12,281 nucleotides of DNA from an uncultured Burkholderiales bacterium (GTDB lineage: Bacteria; Pseudomonadota; Gammaproteobacteria; Burkholderiales; Burkholderiaceae_C). Positions 5,698-12,281 of this stretch are shown in pieces. Made by a program: the position numbers and the translations under genes. The DNA lies in contig CAJBLW010000615.1 in assembly GCA_903953985.1 (NCBI GenBank), positions 1 through 12,281 on the forward strand. The letters run 5' to 3'. The notes below the pieces were generated by a model, which searched no databases, was not told the DNA's origin, and worked only from the letters and a program-made list of their open reading frames with translations. Each line of letters begins with the position of its first letter. The stretch's first letter is position 1.

Positions 5698-6963
5698 TCA
5701 GAAGTTCACCGAAACCGCATCCACCACGCGGTAAACATCGTCCACCACCGGCATCCAGCGCCATTTGTCAAAGGTGGTGCAAGGGTGAGAAATACCGCAA
5801 CCAACCAACTGCCCCACCACCGGATGCTGGTCGGCGGGCGTCTGCGTATCAAATCGCAAGTAGGCATGTTGGTCGTTCAATGCCGTCACGGCCCAGTGAA
5901 CGGGTACGCCCCGCGTGCATGCATCGCCGACCTGAGCCCGCCATTCAGGCACTGGCAAGTCCAGGTCGTACGAGACATCGCGCTTGCCCATGGCCAAAAT
6001 GGCCAGCCCTGGCTCGGGGCAAGACTGGACCACACTGACCAACTCGATGGCTGGCCGCAAGGTTTCCCGCAAATTCAGACGCTCGCCCACGCATTGCAGA
6101 TGCTGCCGGTACTGCACATGGTCGTGCGTGAGGTAGCAGCCCGATCGCAAAATGCCCCGGGCAGGTCGGCTCAAATGAGGCGACAAATGCTCTGCCACCA
6201 AATCGAAAATGGCCGACCCACCTGCGGTGATGAGCACCTCGTCCGTTTCAAAGTAATTTTCAGCTTCGCACGCCGCCGCTATTTTTTGCACACGCGCCAT
6301 CAGCGCCGCTACATTGCTGCGGTCGTGCTCATGGTTGCAGCTTGCCAGAGCCCCTTCATAACATTCGATACCGGCCAATTGCACGGCAGGGCTGCTGCGA
6401 ATGGCCTTCGCCAATGCCAACGCTTGCGGGTGATCGCGGCAGCCAGTTCGCTTGCCATCAAGTCCCAGCTCCAGCAACACGGTAAACACCGTGCTGGACT
6501 TTCGGGCATCACGCCACGCTTCGATCAAGCGCAATTGAGCCATCGAGTCAATCAGAAAATAGACCTGCAAGCCGACGTGCTGACTCAGCAAATCGGACAA
6601 ACTGTCCAAATCCACCGACTGCAACACTTGGTTGGCGATGATGATGCGGCGCACACCGTGGCGAGCCCCCAGGGTCGCCTGAAACACATTGGCAAAACTG
6701 ATGCCCCAGGCCCCTGCTGCCAATTGGCGGGCATAGAGTTCCGGCGACATGGTGGTCTTGCCGTGCGGTGCAATGTCAAGTCCACGCGTCTTGCAAAAAT
6801 CCTGCATCCAGTCCAGGTTGTGCTGAAGTGCAGAAGCCTTGAGCAGGGCCAACGGAAACGACAAGTCCCCCTGAAGCACTTGCCAGCCCTGCGCGCCCGC
6901 ATCCTTCAAGTCAATCGGGGCAAAGTGGGGAGGATAAGCTTTGAAAGCAGCGTTCAGTTGCAT
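5698..6963 (-). CDS. Fold-type III PLP enzyme, D-serine deaminase / D-threonine aldolase-like ('amino acid deaminase')
   Basis: The 421-residue product belongs to the alanine-racemase-fold family that includes eukaryotic-type D-serine dehydratase, D-threonine aldolase and D-3-hydroxyaspartate aldolase. These act on D-amino acids with a free beta-hydroxyl. PLP would be bound by Lys69 in APHGKTTMSPEL (65-76), following the barrel's first strand PLALLKASALQHNL. A glycine-rich phosphate loop TAGGS is at 246-250. The C-terminal D-serine-dehydratase-like domain ends with ISHPCTTFDKWRWMPVVDD (391-409), where His393 and Cys395 correspond to the zinc ligands of D-serine dehydratase. ATG at 6963 comes three bases after the ATPase stop, with only a weak ribosome site, implying translational coupling. 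The start codon is otherwise well placed. The family call is strong. Deaminase versus aldolase activity is not decidable here; linkage to the D-aminoacylase supports a D-amino-acid substrate. Confidence 0.9.
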   Translation of the reverse strand: MQLNAAFKAYPPHFAPIDLKDAGAQGWQVLQGDLSFPLALLKASALQHNLDWMQDFCKTRGLDIAPHGKTTMSPELYARQLAAGAWGISFANVFQATLGARHGVRRIIIANQVLQSVDLDSLSDLLSQHVGLQVYFLIDSMAQLRLIEAWRDARKSSTVFTVLLELGLDGKRTGCRDHPQALALAKAIRSSPAVQLAGIECYEGALASCNHEHDRSNVAALMARVQKIAAACEAENYFETDEVLITAGGSAIFDLVAEHLSPHLSRPARGILRSGCYLTHDHVQYRQHLQCVGERLNLRETLRPAIELVSVVQSCPEPGLAILAMGKRDVSYDLDLPVPEWRAQVGDACTRGVPVHWAVTALNDQHAYLRFDTQTPADQHPVVGQLVGCGISHPCTTFDKWRWMPVVDDVYRVVDAVSVNF

Positions 6964-6966
6964 GGT

Positions 6967-7914
6967 TCAGTTCAATTCTTGGTGTCGCCAACAGGCCACC
7001 AGTCGGCCGGATGTGGTGGGGGTGAGTTCCGGAACAGTTTCGGCGCAGGCGGACACAGCATGGGGGCAGCGGGTGCGGAACACACAACCGGACGGGGGAT
7101 TTAAGGGACTGGGTGGGTCACCCTGCAAATCCACTCTGGGTGCTGCTTGCTCAGGATCGGGGATGGGCGCAGCCGACAACAAAGCACGGGTGTAAGGGTG
7201 TGCGGGCGAGGCAAACAGGTCTGCGGTCGGCGCAATCTCCATCACACGCCCCAGGTAAAGCACCACCACACGGTCACACAGGTACTGCACCACATCCAGA
7301 TCGTGTGAAATGAACAGCAGCGTCAGGCCCAGCTGCTCACGCAGCTGAATCAGCAAATTGACGATTTGCGCCTGGATCGACATGTCCAGCGCCGACAGCG
7401 GCTCGTCGGCCACAATGAAACGGGGCTCCACAGCCAAAGCCCGGGCAATGCCCAGTCGCTGCTTTTGCCCCCCTGAAAATTCGTGTGCAAAACGCTCGGT
7501 ATGCTCAGGCTTGAGCCCCACCAGCTGCAACAGCTGGGCGATGCGCGGTCCACGCGCTGCGCCCTGGTGCAGGCCATGTGTGCTGAGCACTTCGTCCAGC
7601 ATGTCGCCCGCCCGCTGACGGGGGTTCAGGCTGGCGTCTTGGAACACCATTTGCACTTCGCGACGCAAAGGACGCATCTGCGAAGCGCTCAGCCCCACCA
7701 ATTCACGCCCCTCCAATTGCACAGACCCTTGGGCCACCGGAATCAGTTGAAGCACCGCACGGCCCAAGGAGCTTTTGCCTGAACCGGACTCCCCCACCAA
7801 CCCAAGGGTTTCGCCGTGGGCGATCTCGAAGCTCACACCTCGCACCGCACGCACCCGCTGCGATCCCCGGCCAAACTCGACTGCCAGCTTGTCAATTTCC
7901 AGCATGGGTTTCAT
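6967..7914 (-). CDS. dppF: Peptide ABC transporter ATP-binding subunit, DppF/OppF type
   Basis: This is one of two paired ATPases driving the peptide importer. In the 315-residue protein Walker A is GESGSGKS at 41-48, the Q-loop glutamine is Gln92, the signature is FSGGQKQR (146-153), Walker B is FIVADEP (166-172) and the H-loop is His204. The oligopeptide-type C-terminal extension begins near YTRALLSA (241-248) and carries cysteines 277, 283, 290 and 308, a pattern typical of Dpp/Opp ATPases. ATG at 7914 is preferred over the GTG at 7920. It overlaps the upstream TGA as ATGA and has GGAG eight bases away, whereas GGAG is only two bases from the GTG. The Dpp symbol reflects family type; the true substrate is inferred from the operon to be D-amino-acid-containing or acylated peptides. 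Confidence 0.93.
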   Translation of the reverse strand: MKPMLEIDKLAVEFGRGSQRVRAVRGVSFEIAHGETLGLVGESGSGKSSLGRAVLQLIPVAQGSVQLEGRELVGLSASQMRPLRREVQMVFQDASLNPRQRAGDMLDEVLSTHGLHQGAARGPRIAQLLQLVGLKPEHTERFAHEFSGGQKQRLGIARALAVEPRFIVADEPLSALDMSIQAQIVNLLIQLREQLGLTLLFISHDLDVVQYLCDRVVVLYLGRVMEIAPTADLFASPAHPYTRALLSAAPIPDPEQAAPRVDLQGDPPSPLNPPSGCVFRTRCPHAVSACAETVPELTPTTSGRLVACWRHQELN

Positions 7915-8939
7915 GAGCACAGCTCCAAATGGCAGGCTCGGCCTTGGGCCGCGTCACCTTGCCAGGCTGGCGCTTGCAGACTGCACAGGGGCATGCGGGA
8001 TGCACAGCGATCGGCAAAACTACAGCCTGCGCCCAAGCGGTTCATGGCAGGGGCCTGACCCGGAATATCCTGCAAGGCCATTCGACGTCCCTCTTTCATG
8101 GACAACTGTCTGGCCCGTCCCGGCAAACAAGCCAGCAAACCCTGTGTGTAAGGGTGTGCCGGGTGTGCAAACAGGGCGCGCACATGGGCATGCTCGACCA
8201 CCTCGCCGGCATACATCACCGCCACACGTTCAGCATGGTGGGCCACCACACCCAGGTTGTGGGTGATGAACAACATGCTCATGCCGGTGTCACGCTGCAA
8301 ACGCGACATGAGGGCCAGGATTTGCGCCTGAATCGTCACGTCCAGCGCCGTCGTTGGTTCATCAGCGATCAGCACCTGCGGCTCGCAGACCATGGCCATG
8401 GCAATCATCACCCGCTGGCGCATCCCGCCAGACATTTGGTGCGGGTATTCGTCCAAGCGCTGACGCGCTGCAGGAATCTCCACCTGCTCCAGTGCCTTCA
8501 AGGCACGCTGGCGCGCAGCGCTTTTGCCCAGCCCCAAGTGCAGACGCACCGATTCGGCGATTTGCTCGCCCACAGTGAGCAGCGGGTTCAGGCAGGTCAT
8601 CGGTTCCTGAAAAATCATGGCAATCTGATGTCCGCGCAATTGCCGCATCTGCGCATCAGGCAGTTGAAGAAGATCGCGTGTTTGCCCGGCCGTATCAGTG
8701 AACAAGGCTTGCCCACTACATTGCCAGCGGGCATTGCGCGCGAGCAAGCGCATCAGGCTGAGCGCTGTGAGCGATTTGCCACTGCCTGATTCGCCCACCA
8801 GCGCCAGCGTTCGCCCCGCATGCAAATCAAAACTCACCCCGCGCACCAAGGGCACATGGCCATCTCGCTGCACCAGTGTGGTGGTCAGTTCACGCACCTG
8901 CAAGCGCGGCAAAACAGACACAGCTTCTGGCGCGCTCAT
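7911..8939 (-). CDS. dppD: Peptide ABC transporter ATP-binding subunit, DppD/OppD type
   Basis: This is the second nucleotide-binding subunit, expected to form a heterodimer with the DppF-type partner on the inner face of the membrane. In 342 residues it shows Walker A GESGSGKS (49-56), Q-loop Gln111 in IFQEPMTCLNP, signature MSGGMRQR (169-176), Walker B VLIADEP (189-195) and H-loop His227. The MSGGM form of the signature and EPMT after the Q-loop separate it from its partner, which has FSGGQ and QDAS. The C-terminal oligopeptide region includes HPYTQGLLACLPG (262-274) and cysteines 306, 312, 319 and 336, which could bind an iron-sulfur cluster as in other dipeptide transporters. ATG at 8939 overlaps the permease TGA by four bases and has AAAGG six bases upstream. 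Confidence 0.94.
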   Translation of the reverse strand: MSAPEAVSVLPRLQVRELTTTLVQRDGHVPLVRGVSFDLHAGRTLALVGESGSGKSLTALSLMRLLARNARWQCSGQALFTDTAGQTRDLLQLPDAQMRQLRGHQIAMIFQEPMTCLNPLLTVGEQIAESVRLHLGLGKSAARQRALKALEQVEIPAARQRLDEYPHQMSGGMRQRVMIAMAMVCEPQVLIADEPTTALDVTIQAQILALMSRLQRDTGMSMLFITHNLGVVAHHAERVAVMYAGEVVEHAHVRALFAHPAHPYTQGLLACLPGRARQLSMKEGRRMALQDIPGQAPAMNRLGAGCSFADRCASRMPLCSLQAPAWQGDAAQGRACHLELCS

Positions 8940-9778
8940 GGGGTACCTTTCAAACGGGGATCAAGCAAATCGCGCACACCATCACCCAACAACTGCAAGG
9001 ACAAAGCGGTCAGCACAATCGCCATGCCCGGATAAAAAAGCGTCCAAACAGCCCGGTCAGCATGCTGCGTGCTGGCCGCCACCATGGAGCCCCAGGTGGG
9101 GATTTCCGCCCCCACCCCCACGCCCAAAAATGACAAGCCCGCCTCCGCCAACAAGGCATAGGCAAAGATGAAGCTCAACTGAACCAAGATGGGCGACATC
9201 AGGTTGGGCAATATGTGCACACGCAGCAGCCTGGGGGTGCTCAGCCCCACCGCCCGCGCTGCCTCGACATAAGGCAACTCGCGGATCACCAAGGTGCACG
9301 CCCTCACCACCCGGGCCACTCGCGGGGTGTAGACCAAGGTCAGTGCCAGCACCACATTGATCGGACTCGCCCCCAAAATCGACACCAGCGCGATGCCCAG
9401 CAAAATGTCCGGGAAAGCCATCATGGCGTCTACACAGCGCATCAGCACAGCGTCCAGGCGCTTGAAAAACCCCGCCAGCAAACCCAGCAAGGTGCCCAGC
9501 GCCACCGCCAATAAAGCTGTCCCCGCACCAATGGCCAGGGAATAGCGTGCCCCGTAAAAAATACGGCTGGTGATGTCACGGCCCAATTCGTCGGTGCCGC
9601 TCCAGTAAGTCCAGCTCGGAGGCTTCAGGCGCATGCTCACTTTCATGGCCATGGGCTCGTGCGGCAATAGCCACTGCCCGGCAACCGCCATGAACAGCAT
9701 CAAACCCAGCACCACCATGGCAAGCAAGACCACGCGGCGTGCAAACAATTGCGATAAGGTATGGCGCCACTCAGCCAT
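8936..9778 (-). CDS. dppC: Peptide ABC transporter permease, DppC/OppC type
   Basis: This inner-membrane subunit has 280 residues. A first membrane helix at about 15-37 is followed by a periplasmic segment holding the subfamily mark GTDELGRD (61-68). Further hydrophobic spans lie near 82-104, 122-136, 140-152, 196-214 and 248-264. The cytoplasmic EAA coupling loop, which docks the ATPases, is YVEAARAVGLSTPRLLRVHILPN-like; its core EAARAVG is at 172-178. The start is taken at ATG 9778 rather than the frame opening at 9814. AGGG lies six bases before it, it overlaps the DppB-type stop by eight bases, and the extra residues upstream (Cys-rich, not membrane-like) do not resemble the family. Confidence 0.92.
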   Translation of the reverse strand: MAEWRHTLSQLFARRVVLLAMVVLGLMLFMAVAGQWLLPHEPMAMKVSMRLKPPSWTYWSGTDELGRDITSRIFYGARYSLAIGAGTALLAVALGTLLGLLAGFFKRLDAVLMRCVDAMMAFPDILLGIALVSILGASPINVVLALTLVYTPRVARVVRACTLVIRELPYVEAARAVGLSTPRLLRVHILPNLMSPILVQLSFIFAYALLAEAGLSFLGVGVGAEIPTWGSMVAASTQHADRAVWTLFYPGMAIVLTALSLQLLGDGVRDLLDPRLKGTP

Positions 9779-10739
9779 GGCGCACCCTGGGATCGACAAA
9801 CACATACATGACATCGATCAAAAAGTTGATGATGACGTACACCCCGGCAATCGCCAGCAAGGCCCCCTGAATGACAGGATAGTCGCGACGCAAAACGGCA
9901 CGCACCACCAGGTTGCCCAAGCCCGGCAAATTGAACACCGTCTCGGTCACCACAGCGCCACCAATCATCAAAGCCAGCGTCAAGCCCAGCACCGTCAAAA
10001 TGGGCACCATGGCATTGAGCAAGGCATGCTTGAGCACCACCACGTTTTCAGACAGGCCTTTGGAGCGTGCGGTGCGGATGTAGTCCTCGCTCAGGATGTC
10101 CAGCATTGAGGCGCGAGTGAATCGGATGATCAAGGCTGAATTGAGTGTGCCCAAGACCAGCGCAGGCAGCATCAAGTGGTGTATCCGCGTGACGAGGTCA
10201 GCGCCGGGATCTCCATAACCGGACACCGGAAACCACCCCGCTCCGACGGCCATCAACTGGATGGCCATCAGGCCCATCCAGAAGCTGGGCATGCTGGCAC
10301 CCAACATGGCCAGCGTGCTCACGCATTGATCGATCCACCGCCCACGCCACACCGCAGACACAATGCCGCAAGGCACGCCAATCAGCATGGCCAGGCCCAC
10401 CGAGAGAAAAGCCAGCCAGGCTGTGGGCTCCACACGGTCCCACAGCACCTGGGTCACTGGCATTTGCAAAAAGACCGATTGCCCCAAGTTGCCCTTGAAC
10501 ACTTCGCCCAGCCACAACATGAATTGGGTGAACAGTGACTGGTCCAGCCCATAGCGCTGGCGTGCCTGCGCGATGTCCTCCAGGGAAGCCTGGTCCCCCA
10601 GCAACAACGCGATCGGATCACCGGCCGCCAGCCTCGTGAGCAGGAAGACCAAAACAGACACCAAGGACAACACTGCCAACATACCGCCTAAGCGGCCCAG
10701 CAAAGTGCGTCCTAGGCTGGCCCAGGACATGCGGGACAT
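9771..10739 (-). CDS. dppB: Peptide ABC transporter permease, DppB/OppB type
   Basis: This is the other channel-forming membrane subunit, 322 residues. Marks of the subfamily are an N-terminal helix (about 16-38) followed by GDPIALLLGDQ (40-50), the LGLDQSLF-like segment RYGLDQSLFTQF (62-73), and GNLGQSVF (83-90). The EAA loop is at 218-250, with EDYIRTARSKGL (218-229) and NAMVPILTVLGL (242-253), then TETVFNLPGLGNL (265-277) and the ending DPRVR (316-320). About six membrane helices can be drawn. ATG at 10739 is supported by GGGAG seven bases upstream; an internal ATG at 10730 is less well placed. It follows the binding-protein gene by 17 bases and overlaps the next permease gene by eight. 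Confidence 0.94.
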   Translation of the reverse strand: MSRMSWASLGRTLLGRLGGMLAVLSLVSVLVFLLTRLAAGDPIALLLGDQASLEDIAQARQRYGLDQSLFTQFMLWLGEVFKGNLGQSVFLQMPVTQVLWDRVEPTAWLAFLSVGLAMLIGVPCGIVSAVWRGRWIDQCVSTLAMLGASMPSFWMGLMAIQLMAVGAGWFPVSGYGDPGADLVTRIHHLMLPALVLGTLNSALIIRFTRASMLDILSEDYIRTARSKGLSENVVVLKHALLNAMVPILTVLGLTLALMIGGAVVTETVFNLPGLGNLVVRAVLRRDYPVIQGALLAIAGVYVIINFLIDVMYVFVDPRVRHG

Positions 10740-10756
10740 CGATCAGCTCCCGGTGC

Positions 10757-12281
10757 TTATTTGGCCAAGCCCGTGTTCCAGAAGAACGGCCAAGTGGACG
10801 GGGTATAGCCTTCGAGCTTGCTTGAACGCGCCGACAGGCTGCTGAACTTCCCCACGTTGATGTAAGGCACTTCGGTGTAGACCACCTGCTGCACAGCGGA
10901 CCACAGTTGGGCACGCTTTGCGGGATCGGCCTGGCGGTTGAAGTCACCCAAAGCCTTGGCCTTGGCGGGTGAACTCCACCAGCCTGGAGCGCCCTCGCCC
11001 AATTGAGGAGGCGACAGCATCGGTTCGGGGAACTGGCCCGAGTGCGTCATGTAGATGTCCCACACTTTGGAGTCCCCGCGGCGCTGTATCAGCGTCGCCC
11101 AGTCAACCACTTGCATCTCGGGCTTGAATCCGGCGGCGCGCAACTGCTCGGCCATCACTTGCATCATGGTGTGATGGAACTCAAAGTTACGGCTGGTCAG
11201 CAAACGGATGGTCTCGCCCTTGTAGCCGGCTTTTTCAGCCATTTCTTTGGCGCGCTTGGCGTCTTGCTTGTTGTACTGGTCCGTGCCGGCAGTGGAGTAA
11301 AACGGCGTGCCTTGCGGGAAGTGATTGCCCTCGGCGGTGAAAAACCGCTTATCCCCGTAGGCAGCGGTCAGCATTTCGCCTTGGCCGATGGCGATTTGAA
11401 TCGCCTGGCGTACGCCCTGGTTGGCCATCACACCTTCTTTGGTGTTGAGCACCAGGTAGGGGAAACCGTAAGAAGGCGTGAGAATGGGCACCACGCCGGC
11501 GCCGCCTTTTTCGACGCGAGACAAGGCCTCTGACGGCAACTGGTCGGCAAATTGAAACTGCCCGGACAACGAGCCTTCGACGCGCGTGTTGGCGTTGGGC
11601 ACCGGGATAAAGCGCAGCTCGTCAAGCAAGGCCTCGCGCTTACCGCCGTAGCCGTTGGCCGGCTCGGCGCGGGCGCTGTAGGCGTCAAAGCGCGACAAGA
11701 CCACGAACTGGTCCGCGCGACGCTCCTTGAAGCGGTATGGACCCGTCCCGACAAAGGACGCCAGGGGCGTGGCAATGCTCTCCTTGGCCATGATCACCGC
11801 CATGCCCGATGGCAAGGCCAACTGGGCCAGCAAGGACGCGCTGGGCGCGCTGAATTTCCACTCGATGGCGTGGCTGCCTTTGGCCTCCAGACTCACCGTG
11901 TCCTTGGCCACCGATTTGCCACGCGGTGCCATATCCATCCAGCGTTTAAGTGAAGCCACCACATCCTGTGCATCCAGATCGCGGCCACTGTGCAACTTCA
12001 CACCCTTGCGGATGTTGATCGCATAGGTCAAACCATCTGCTGAGACCCTGGGCATGCCATCGGCCAGCATGGGGATGGCGTTCCATTTGCCGTCAAAGGT
12101 GTACAACGTTTCGTACACGTGTTGCATGATCGTGCCGACCAGGTCTGCCGTGGAGGCCATCGGATCCAGACTCTGAGGCTCGCCGATCATGGCCAAGTTG
12201 GCAGCCCCCCCTTTGGGTGGTGCAGCGAAGGTGGCCAATGGCAACGCAGCCAAAAGCAAAGTCAGCAGGTGTCGACGAGGC
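10757..12281 (-). CDS. Peptide ABC transporter periplasmic substrate-binding protein (SBP family 5), 5' end outside window
   Basis: This is the solute receptor that would deliver substrate to the permease pair. The visible 507 residues start inside a signal peptide: two arginines, a leucine/alanine-rich core (LLTLLLAALPLA), then a likely signal peptidase I site after TFAA. No lipobox cysteine is present, so it should be freely periplasmic. The start codon lies to the right of the window, since the frame is open to the edge with no ATG. Family 5 marks are GEPQSLDPMASTAD near the mature N-terminus, VYETLYTFDG, PMLADGMPRVSADGLTYAINIRKG-type sequence (key ADGLTY), VKLHSGRDLDAQDV, and VGTGPYRF. 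As first gene of the operon it is followed by the permease gene after 17 bases. The ligand cannot be predicted from sequence; neighbouring enzymes suggest D-amino-acid peptides or N-acyl-D-amino acids. Confidence 0.93.
   Translation of the reverse strand, partial: PRRHLLTLLLAALPLATFAAPPKGGAANLAMIGEPQSLDPMASTADLVGTIMQHVYETLYTFDGKWNAIPMLADGMPRVSADGLTYAINIRKGVKLHSGRDLDAQDVVASLKRWMDMAPRGKSVAKDTVSLEAKGSHAIEWKFSAPSASLLAQLALPSGMAVIMAKESIATPLASFVGTGPYRFKERRADQFVVLSRFDAYSARAEPANGYGGKREALLDELRFIPVPNANTRVEGSLSGQFQFADQLPSEALSRVEKGGAGVVPILTPSYGFPYLVLNTKEGVMANQGVRQAIQIAIGQGEMLTAAYGDKRFFTAEGNHFPQGTPFYSTAGTDQYNKQDAKRAKEMAEKAGYKGETIRLLTSRNFEFHHTMMQVMAEQLRAAGFKPEMQVVDWATLIQRRGDSKVWDIYMTHSGQFPEPMLSPPQLGEGAPGWWSSPAKAKALGDFNRQADPAKRAQLWSAVQQVVYTEVPYINVGKFSSLSARSSKLEGYTPSTWPFFWNTGLAK

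Noticed and set aside
5785..7104. Long open frame on the plus strand, 439 codons, opposite the PLP enzyme gene
   Set aside because: It is antisense to a clear enzyme gene, its translation is rich in His, Arg and Gln with no known domain, and such mirror frames are common in GC-rich DNA.
7915..7920. GTG start at 7920 for the DppF-type ATPase
   Set aside because: The GGAG ribosome site is only two bases from it, while the ATG at 7914 has normal spacing and the usual ATGA overlap.
9779..9814. Longer DppC-type start at 9814
   Set aside because: The extra 12 residues lie inside the upstream permease gene, lack a family match, and the ATG at 9778 has a good ribosome site.

Overview
The window is GC-rich, densely packed DNA from a proteobacterium. 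Protein style, GC-rich codon use and family composition (Dpp/Opp-type transporter, single-chain malonyl-CoA decarboxylase, DUF336/HbpS protein, RpiR regulator) suggest a betaproteobacterium of the order Burkholderiales, probably near Comamonadaceae. That placement rests on general resemblance, not on a marker gene. All confident genes except the first lie on the minus strand, so the window reads right to left.

Right and centre (12281 down to 3354): eight minus-strand genes look like one transcription unit. They are a periplasmic peptide-binding protein (its 5' end is cut off by the window edge), two peptide-permease subunits, two ABC ATPases, a fold-type III PLP enzyme of the D-serine deaminase/D-threonine aldolase group, an RpiR/SIS regulator, and an N-acyl-D-amino-acid deacylase. 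Adjacent genes overlap by 4 to 10 bases or are separated by at most 17. The gene content suggests import of N-acylated or peptide-bound D-amino acids, hydrolysis to the free D-amino acid, PLP-dependent breakdown, and control by an embedded regulator. The operon promoter must lie beyond the right edge.

Left centre (3353 down to 442): after a 115-base gap holding a small hairpin and a palindrome comes malonyl-CoA decarboxylase. After a further 129-base gap with overlapping inverted repeats comes a two-gene unit: a GlcG/HbpS-like protein with a GTG start, and an NAD(P)-dependent beta-hydroxyacid dehydrogenase-family protein.

Left edge (15 to 452): a plus-strand carboxymuconolactone-decarboxylase-like gene converges on the dehydrogenase gene and overlaps it by 11 bases. 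Its 5' part looks damaged: family-like N-terminal sequence sits in another frame and about 30 expected residues are absent. It ends in a lysine/alanine tail.

No RNA gene, transposon, CRISPR array, attachment site or origin was seen. There is no gene-free stretch above 300 bases. The most interesting reading is a complete uptake-and-degradation operon for D-amino-acid conjugates next to malonyl-CoA decarboxylase, which raises the untested possibility that N-malonyl-D-amino acids are a substrate.
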